Below, one piece after another: positions 15,427-20,138 of a stretch of 20,138 nucleotides of DNA; position 1 is the first letter of the stretch, and every line of letters begins with the position of its first letter. Source of the stretch: JBBSHS01 sp038232515 (GTDB taxonomy: Bacteria > Actinomycetota > Acidimicrobiia > Acidimicrobiales > JAUJNH01); the NCBI GenBank assembly GCA_038232515.1, contig JBBSHS010000045.1, forward strand, positions 1-20,138, given 5' to 3'. The notes under the pieces were generated by a model, which saw only the letters and a program-made list of their open reading frames with translations, was not told where the DNA came from and ran no database searches. Both the position numbers and the translations under genes were made by a program.

Positions 15427-16564
15427 TGGATCCCTGCCTGGCCAGGGTGCCGGTCACCGACCCGTCCGCAGCGATGACCAGGCGTACCACGGCGACGATC
15501 TGCTCGTCGCCCGGACCGGCCAGCGCCAGCGTGAGCCGTGGGCCCCGCAGGGCGGTGACCGTCCCGTGGTATGCCGCTGGGCTGGCGGCAGGGCCAAGCG
15601 TCACCTGGCTGGTGCTCAATGCGATCCCTCCCGCGGCCAACGGGGCGCCGTGCAGCACGATGGCCAGACGCGCCGGAGCAGCCCCGGCCAGGGTGGCGTC
15701 GATCGTGATGGTGACCTGCTTGTCGGCGCCCGTCGTGCGGGTGCGGGTCCCCTGGATCTGCGCGGTGGCGGGCAGGCTGAACGGTGTGGTCTGTGCTGAT
15801 GTGGTGCTGGGCACCACTGGCGGCGCATCGGGAGCCGCCACCGCCGCTGCCTTTGATCCCAGGGCGCTGGGTATCCCCGCCCGCCTGGCCCACCCCGGTT
15901 GGAGTGGGCCGATGAGGAGCCAGGCCACGATGGCGACGGGCATGACGACGCTGACCACTACGCACGGGATCACGAGGCGCGCTGCGTTCCGCCCGGCGCC
16001 GGCCGGCCTGCGCCCGGGACGGGTTGTCCAGGCGTCGGCCAACCGCCACCACACGGCGGCGACGACGGCCACGAGGCACACCCCGGTCAGGGCCAGGGAC
16101 CAGGTCTGGGGCACGTCGGTGCCGGTCCCGAGGCCGTGAACGAGCGAGACGGGCCAACAGGCGTAGGCCGCCCAGTGCACCACCCGCCACGTCCGGTAAC
16201 CGATCCGGCCCCGCAGCAGGCTGGTGACGACCAGGGCGATCAGTAGATCCAGGGCGACGGCGCCCAGGCCCAGCCACAGCGGCCGGTACGGCGAGCGGAA
16301 GGGCACAACCGCGTCAAGCCATCCGATCGGCGCGAACCCGTCGACCACGGTGGTGGCGACGTGGACGGCGACAAAGGCCACCGACAACAGCGACAAGCTC
16401 CGGTGCAAACCGGCGGTGACGAAGCGGGGCCATCGGGGGGAACGCCAGCGTTTCACCTCGAGGATGCCCAAGAGCATGCTGGCGGTGAGCAGCAGCAGCG
16501 CCATGACGCCGGTGCCCCTCGTCAGGTACCACAGGGCTTTGCCCCCTCCGACCGTTGACAACAT
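15419..16564 (-). CDS. Ferric-reductase-like bis-haem transmembrane protein with extracytoplasmic domain
   Basis: This 381-residue membrane protein has about six helices in residues 10-220. Two histidine pairs suit two b-type haems across the membrane: H54 with H68 (14 apart) and H130 with H143 (13 apart), as in ferric-reductase-like/NOX-type transmembrane domains. After the last helix (about 197-218), an alanine/threonine-rich linker (235-265) leads to a beta-rich tail to residue 381, predicted to lie outside the membrane. There is no FAD/NADPH-binding domain, so it needs a partner for electron input; the overlapping NuoF-like gene is the obvious one. ATG 16564 is used. It is the second gene of the minus-strand operon. 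The external acceptor (metal, quinone or flavoprotein) is unknown. Confidence 0.85.
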   Translation of the reverse strand: MLSTVGGGKALWYLTRGTGVMALLLLTASMLLGILEVKRWRSPRWPRFVTAGLHRSLSLLSVAFVAVHVATTVVDGFAPIGWLDAVVPFRSPYRPLWLGLGAVALDLLIALVVTSLLRGRIGYRTWRVVHWAAYACWPVSLVHGLGTGTDVPQTWSLALTGVCLVAVVAAVWWRLADAWTTRPGRRPAGAGRNAARLVIPCVVVSVVMPVAIVAWLLIGPLQPGWARRAGIPSALGSKAAAVAAPDAPPVVPSTTSAQTTPFSLPATAQIQGTRTRTTGADKQVTITIDATLAGAAPARLAIVLHGAPLAAGGIALSTSQVTLGPAASPAAYHGTVTALRGPRLTLALAGPGDEQIVAVVRLVIAADGSVTGTLARQGSSG

Positions 16565-16655
16565 CAGCCCGGCACCCGCAACGCTGACAAAACCCGGTCG
16601 GCACCGGCAACATCGTCAGGCGGTTCCAAAGGGCGATGCGAGGCAACGGTTCTGA

Positions 16656-17084
16656 TCAGGAGCCCCCGGAGGTCACCACTGGACGCGCCGCCGTGCGCAC
16701 CGGCGGGGCAGCCGCACGTACCGGCGGTGCGGTAGTCCGCACCGCAGAGGCGCCCGGCAGGGTGGAGCGGGCCGTGGTGGGGGGTGACGACGATGCCGAC
16801 TGGGTGCGACGGGCGGCGCTGCCCCGCGAGGCTGGGTTTCGAGGGGGCGCCATGGAGGTGGACGGCGCCGTGTCAGAAGTGGCCGCCGAGGTCGCCGGCA
16901 CGGCCGTGTCCTCAGGCCCCTGCGAAGCGCCGGCGGTGACGTCAGTCGTGCGACGTCCTGGCGCCGTCCGGGCGGCCACGATGGCCAGCATGCCCGAACC
17001 CGCGATTGCCGCCGCGGTTACGGCCCGGGTGACCCGGGCCAACCGTCGCATGGCCCGGTCCCGGGCCACGAGGGGCGAGCTCAT
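16656..17084 (-). CDS. Membrane-anchored low-complexity protein (hypothetical)
   Basis: I do not recognise this 142-residue protein. ATG 17084 is chosen because it precedes a basic patch (RDRAMRRLARVTR, 8-20) and one hydrophobic segment (about 20-39), consistent with an N-terminal anchor or signal sequence. The rest is rich in Ala, Pro, Ser and Thr, with repeats such as TAPPVRAAAPPVRTA near the C-terminus. It resembles the anchor and linker of the FMN-binding proteins that often accompany ferric-reductase-like/ApbE clusters, but the FMN-binding domain is not present. It lies upstream of the bis-haem gene on the same strand (91 bases apart) and diverges from the response-regulator gene. Coding status is moderately likely; codon choice is GC-rich, and the low complexity weakens the call. 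Confidence 0.5.
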   Translation of the reverse strand: MSSPLVARDRAMRRLARVTRAVTAAAIAGSGMLAIVAARTAPGRRTTDVTAGASQGPEDTAVPATSAATSDTAPSTSMAPPRNPASRGSAARRTQSASSSPPTTARSTLPGASAVRTTAPPVRAAAPPVRTAARPVVTSGGS

Positions 17085-17194
17085 CGGCTTCGAGCCCCGT
17101 TGGCCTTGGCGGAGGTCAGGGCCGGTCCGGTGATCGCAGACGAGTGCACAAGACGTACGGTAGGAGCCCGGGGAGCAGGAACCGGCCAAGGCCA

Positions 17195-17210
17195 TGTAAA
17201 GGTTGTGTAA
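17195..17210. promoter_or_regulatory. 11-base-spaced direct repeat, probable OmpR-type regulator site
   Basis: TGTAA occurs at 17195-17199 and again at 17206-17210, start to start 11 bases, i.e. one helical turn. OmpR/PhoB-type regulators typically bind direct repeats at this spacing. It lies about 40 bases ahead of the response-regulator start and about 110 bases ahead of the divergent redox operon, so it could control both. The assignment to this regulator is inference. Confidence 0.45.
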
Positions 17211-17250
17211 GCACCCCGCGGCACTTCCCTCCTGCGGTCATTGTGGTGGC

Positions 17251-17910
17251 GTGCACGTGCTGGTGGTGGAAGACGACGACTCCATCGCCGTACCCCTGGT
17301 GTCAGGGCTGGAGCGCGAGGGGTTCACGGTCACCCGAGCGGCCACGGGGGCGGCCGCCCTGGAGAGCGAGGACGCTGATGTCGTGCTGCTGGACCTGGGC
17401 CTGCCCGACGTCGACGGCTTCGAGGTGTGCCGGCGGTTGCGCAGCCGCTCCGACGTTCCCATCCTGGTGATCAGCGCCCGGGGCGAAGAGGTTGACCGGG
17501 TCGTCGGGCTCGAGCTGGGCGCCGACGACTACCTCGTCAAGCCGTTCGGCTTCCGGGAGCTCCTGGCCCGCATCCGGGCCGTCACTCGACGGGCCATGGC
17601 GGTCCCCGACGTGGGCCGGCCCCAGCAGATCGGCGGCCTGGAGATAGACAGGCGCAGGCGGCGGGTGCGGATGGAGGGCGCCGAGGTGGCGCTGACACCC
17701 AAGGAGTTCGGCCTCCTGGTCTGCCTGGCCGAGGAGCCAGGAACCGTCGTGACCCGCCAGGAGCTGCTCAACGAGGTGTGGGACCCCCACTGGTACGGCC
17801 CGTCGCGCACCATCGACGTCCACGTCGCCTCGCTCCGCAAGAAGCTGGGCGACCCTCGCTGGGTGGAGACGGTCCGAGGCGTCGGATTCCGCATGGGCGC
17901 GATCGAATGA
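17251..17910 (+). CDS. OmpR/PhoB-family response regulator
   Basis: This 219-residue regulator has a receiver domain (1-115) and a winged-helix DNA-binding domain (about 125-217). The acidic pocket is VEDDD (6-10), the phosphorylated aspartate is D48 (LLDLGLPDVDG), the conserved switch residue region is VISARG (73-78), and the conserved lysine is K97 (LVKPFG). The DNA-binding half has LTPKEFGLLVCLAEEPG (148-164) and the recognition region TIDVHVASLRKKLG (187-200). GTG 17251 is chosen because MHVLVVEDD starts the receiver fold; an in-frame ATG-like start 48 bases upstream would add non-family residues. It overlaps the kinase gene as ATGA. Position beside the redox operon suggests it controls electron-transfer genes. 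Confidence 0.93.
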   Translation: MHVLVVEDDDSIAVPLVSGLEREGFTVTRAATGAAALESEDADVVLLDLGLPDVDGFEVCRRLRSRSDVPILVISARGEEVDRVVGLELGADDYLVKPFGFRELLARIRAVTRRAMAVPDVGRPQQIGGLEIDRRRRRVRMEGAEVALTPKEFGLLVCLAEEPGTVVTRQELLNEVWDPHWYGPSRTIDVHVASLRKKLGDPRWVETVRGVGFRMGAIE

Positions 17911-19331
17911 GGCGGCGCCTCATCGTCTCGTACGTGACAGTGGCCGCCGTGATCCTGTTGGCCCTGGAGGTTCCGCTGTGGTTCGTCTATGCGCGCCACG
18001 AGCACGATGTCGCCGGTGCCGGTGTCGTCCACGATGCCAGCGCCCTCGCCTCGCTGGCCGGAGAGGAGGTCGAGCAGCGCAGCGCGGTACCCCTCCAGGG
18101 GGTCGCCAACCGCTACCGCACAGCCGTCACCAGCGACGTGGAGATCGTCGACCGAGCCGGGACGGTGGTGGTATCGCCCCGTCCCGATGACACCCACATG
18201 GCCGTGCCTGCCATCCACGACCAGCTGGTCGCCGTGCTGCACGGCTCGCCCGGTGGGATCCGGACGCTGCCCCACGTCGACGACCTGATCGCCTTCGAGC
18301 CGGTTGGATCGGCGGATGCACCCTCAGGGGCGGTGGCGGTGGCGGCGTCCGACGGGCGCGTCGACCAGCGGGTGCATGCCGTCGAGCTGGCTCTGTTCGC
18401 CATGGCCGGCGGCGTGCTCGCGGCGGTGGCGCTTCTCGGGCTGTTGGTGGCCCGCTCGGTGACGGGACCGTTGACCCAGCTCGAGGGCGCCGCCCGCCGC
18501 CTCGGCGGCGGTGACCTTGGCGCCCGCGCCCCGGCCGGGGCAGGGCCATCCGAGGTCCGCGAGCTCAGCCGGGAGTTCAACAGCATGGCGGCCAGGCTCC
18601 AAGAGCTGGTCGCCGTCCAGCGTGGGTTCGTGGCCGACGCCTCCCATCAACTCCGCAGCCCGCTCACCGCCCTCCGGCTTCGCCTGGAGAACATCGTCGC
18701 CACCCTGCCCGACGTCGACGCCAACGTCGACGCGTTGTTGACGGAGCTCGACCGCCTGTCACGGGTGGTCGGCGGTCTGCTGGTGCTGGCCCGCTCCGAG
18801 GGTCAGCGACCCGAGCGGGTGCCCGTCAACGTGGCGGTGGTGGTGGCTGACCGTTACGAGGCCTGGTCGCCGCTGGCCGAGGAGGCAGGGATCACCCTGG
18901 AAGCGGTCCCCTCGCCACGGGCGTCGGTGTCAGCGTGGCTAGTCCCCGGCCACCTCGAGCAGATCCTCGACAACCTGTTGGCCAACGCGCTGGAGGCCAC
19001 CCCCCCTGGCCGGTCGGTCCAGGTGTCCGTGCGCCACGACGCCGGGCTGGCCGAGGTCCATGTCACCGACGAGGGCAGGGGCATGGGTGAAACCGAACGC
19101 CAGCACGCCTTCGACCGGTTCTGGCAGGGCCCCACCAGCCGCCCGGGTGCCGGGTCCGGCCTGGGACTGTCCATCGTCCGCCAGCTGGCCCGCGCCAGCG
19201 CAGCCAGCGTGGAACTGCGTGAAGGCCCGACCGGCGGCGTCGACGCCGTCGTCCGCGTGCCGTTCACGCTCTCCCCGGAGGTTCCCGACACCTCGAGAAC
19301 GCCCGACGCCCGGCGGGCCATGCGCACCTGA
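17907..19331 (+). CDS. Sensor histidine kinase (HAMP, HisKA, HATPase)
   Basis: This 474-residue kinase has two membrane segments (about 6-28 and 160-183) flanking an extracytoplasmic sensor loop of about 130 residues. A HAMP linker (about 184-236), a HisKA domain with phosphoacceptor H247 (ASHQLRSPLTAL) and an ATP-binding domain follow. The N box includes DNLLANALEA (355-364), the G1 box DEGRGMG (388-394) and the G2 box GAGSGLGLSIV (414-424). ATG 17907 overlaps the regulator stop (ATGA), so the pair is co-translated. The sensor loop contains no cysteines and no recognised ligand domain. It is likely to report an envelope or redox condition to the adjacent regulator. Confidence 0.93.
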   Translation: MRRRLIVSYVTVAAVILLALEVPLWFVYARHEHDVAGAGVVHDASALASLAGEEVEQRSAVPLQGVANRYRTAVTSDVEIVDRAGTVVVSPRPDDTHMAVPAIHDQLVAVLHGSPGGIRTLPHVDDLIAFEPVGSADAPSGAVAVAASDGRVDQRVHAVELALFAMAGGVLAAVALLGLLVARSVTGPLTQLEGAARRLGGGDLGARAPAGAGPSEVRELSREFNSMAARLQELVAVQRGFVADASHQLRSPLTALRLRLENIVATLPDVDANVDALLTELDRLSRVVGGLLVLARSEGQRPERVPVNVAVVVADRYEAWSPLAEEAGITLEAVPSPRASVSAWLVPGHLEQILDNLLANALEATPPGRSVQVSVRHDAGLAEVHVTDEGRGMGETERQHAFDRFWQGPTSRPGAGSGLGLSIVRQLARASAASVELREGPTGGVDAVVRVPFTLSPEVPDTSRTPDARRAMRT

Positions 19332-19453
19332 CACCTGCTCTTCTGGGGGCCGGTTCGTCGGTAATGGTGGTGGCCTGGGCGGGCGGCCAAGGTTGACACT
19401 CCATCGGCGTCCGTCGGGCTCCGAGGCCAATCAGCACCCAATATGGTCTAAAG

Positions 19454-19487
19454 GGCGCCGTACACTCAGGGCCCCGCCCTCGGCGCC
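19454..19487. other. Nested hairpin downstream of the two-component operon
   Basis: GGCGCCG (19454-19460) pairs with CGGCGCC (19481-19487). Inside, AGGGC (19468-19472) pairs with GCCCT (19476-19480) around a CCC loop, leaving a seven-base bulge on one side only. It lies about 120 bases after the kinase stop and 65 bases before the next ORF. There is no T-tract, so an intrinsic terminator is uncertain. The rest of the 220-base gap (19332-19551) shows no gene. Confidence 0.45.
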
Positions 19488-19551
19488 GATTGATCTCGTG
19501 ACCCGTCGTCAGCGAAGCAGACCAGGCCAGAACCAATCGGCGGGACCCAAC

Positions 19552-19653
19552 ATGGCTGACGGTTACAAGTTCGATCCGGGCGGGGCGACGAGACCTTGGT
19601 CGACGGTGTCGACACCGGCACCGGGTCACTCCGCCCCGCTGGTCATCAAGTGA
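19552..19653 (+). CDS. Possible small ORF (33 residues), overlapping the next start
   Basis: ATG 19552 opens a 33-codon frame (MADGYKFDPGGATRPW at the start, ending PLVIK). Its stop overlaps the next ORF's GTG as GTGA, a junction used repeatedly by real genes in this window. No Shine-Dalgarno sequence or known family is visible. It could be a leader peptide or chance. Confidence 0.25.
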   Translation: MADGYKFDPGGATRPWSTVSTPAPGHSAPLVIK

Positions 19654-19940
19654 CGACGACGGACACATTCTGTCCCCGCTACGGCGCTGTGGTGTCCGAG
19701 TCTGTTCGGCCGGGGCCGACCGCCTTCGTCTCGTCGCCGTCGCCGGCGCCGGTGCGCAATCGCCGGCTTTTCGTACTCCTCGGTCTGGTTACCATGGCCA
19801 CGGTCCTCATTGCCGCTGGCCTGATTGCCGTGGTCCTTGTCCGGCACGGCTCCCACACCCCACGCACAGTTGCGGCAAGCACCATCGTCCAGGCCCAGCC
19901 GCACCTCGGACTCCAGCCGGGACGGTTCAGCCAGGGGTGA
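19650..19940 (+). CDS. Short single-pass membrane protein, possibly truncated (hypothetical)
   Basis: I do not recognise this 96-residue protein. Starting at GTG 19650 (GTG 19692 is an alternative), it has an N-terminal segment TFCPRYGAVVSE (6-17) that looks like half of a zinc-ribbon knuckle with tyrosine in place of the second cysteine. A Pro/Ser-rich linker (21-35) and a basic patch NRR (37-39) precede one hydrophobic segment (about 40-64), followed by a short tail. Many actinobacterial proteins have a zinc ribbon, a membrane segment and then an external domain; here the frame stops near the IS-like remnant, so the external domain may have been lost. Codon choice is GC-rich at third positions, supporting coding. 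Function unknown. Confidence 0.45.
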   Translation: MTTTDTFCPRYGAVVSESVRPGPTAFVSSPSPAPVRNRRLFVLLGLVTMATVLIAAGLIAVVLVRHGSHTPRTVAASTIVQAQPHLGLQPGRFSQG

Positions 19941-19975
19941 TCGTGTTCGGAGCCGGCGGCCCTCGGCATCGGCAT

Positions 19976-20138
19976 CGACGTGCGCGGCGATGGTGTCGGC
20001 GATGAACGCCTTGGCCAGCTCCGCCGTCTCGGTGGGCGCGACCATCCAGCCGACGACGTAGCGGCTGAAGATGTCGATGATCACGTAGAGGTCGTAGTAG
20101 ACGCCCTTGGTCGGGCCGCGCAGCTTGGAGATGTCCCA
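19976..20138 (-). mobile_element. Remnant of an IS3-like transposase (integrase core, rve)
   Basis: Reading leftward from the window edge, the frame gives WDISKLRGPTKG then YYDLYVIIDIFSRYVVGWM and PTETAELAKAFIADTIAAH. This is the start of the DDE integrase core of IS3-type OrfB transposases; the aspartate of WDIS is the probable first catalytic residue. The similarity ends near 19980, where the frame continues into unrelated sequence, so the second and third acidic residues are missing. The element is truncated on its left, and the right part is outside the window. Confidence 0.75.

Noticed and set aside
16656..17084. DVTAGAS in the anchored protein as a flavinylation site for ApbE
   Set aside because: Two of the key positions deviate and no FMN-binding domain surrounds it, so it is not called as a site.
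19393..19398. A perfect TTGACA -35 hexamer after the kinase gene
   Set aside because: No acceptable -10 sequence lies 15-20 bases downstream.
1..20138. CRISPR arrays, tRNA or rRNA genes
   Set aside because: No regularly spaced repeats, tRNA cloverleaf signatures or rRNA stretches were seen on either strand.

Overview
The window is GC-rich, densely coded DNA with many GTG starts and overlapping stop/start junctions. A DUF222-type remnant, an actinobacterial-style DUF488 protein, and a NuoF-like/ferric-reductase-like gene set all point to a high-GC actinomycete (Actinomycetota), possibly an uncultured or Acidimicrobiia-like lineage. The phylum-level call is inference from gene content and codon style; no rRNA or other marker gene is present. 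No gap between genes exceeds 300 bases.

Layout. The left edge (1-245) holds a decayed DUF222/HNH remnant. Next comes a divergent pair, an NAD(P)-binding SDR-like protein (285-905, minus) and a MarR-type regulator (983-1462, plus), with a perfect inverted repeat between them. A tightly overlapping four-gene operon follows (1664-4950): acyl-CoA dehydrogenase-like protein, PIG-L zinc deacetylase, NodS-like SAM methyltransferase and family-2 glycosyltransferase. A large clade-2 (KatE/HPII type) catalase (5063-7249) converges on a DUF488 protein (7284-7952, minus). A ClC channel with CBS domains (8022-9791) is followed closely by a glycogen-debranching-like glucosidase (9825-11837), which converges on an aldose-1-epimerase-like gene (11857-12783, minus).

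The right third (12957-19331) looks like one redox module. It comprises an ApbE flavin transferase (plus), a minus-strand operon of a membrane-anchored low-complexity protein, a bis-haem ferric-reductase-like membrane protein, a NuoF-like flavoprotein and a small ferredoxin, and a divergent OmpR-type response regulator/histidine kinase pair. A plausible electron path is NAD(P)H to the NuoF-like protein (FMN, Fe-S) and ferredoxin, then to the bis-haem membrane protein, then to an extracytoplasmic acceptor. ApbE implies a covalently flavinylated partner, but no clear FMN-binding domain is encoded here.

The right edge (19332-20138) carries a nested hairpin, two short overlapping ORFs (the second with one membrane segment) and the remnant of an IS3-like transposase running off the window.

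The two strongest candidates for undescribed biology are the ACAD/PIG-L/NodS-like/GT2 operon, whose enzyme set resembles the logic of Nod-factor-type amino-sugar modification, and the ferric-reductase/NuoF-like/ferredoxin/ApbE module, in which both Fe-S proteins show only three of four expected cysteines.
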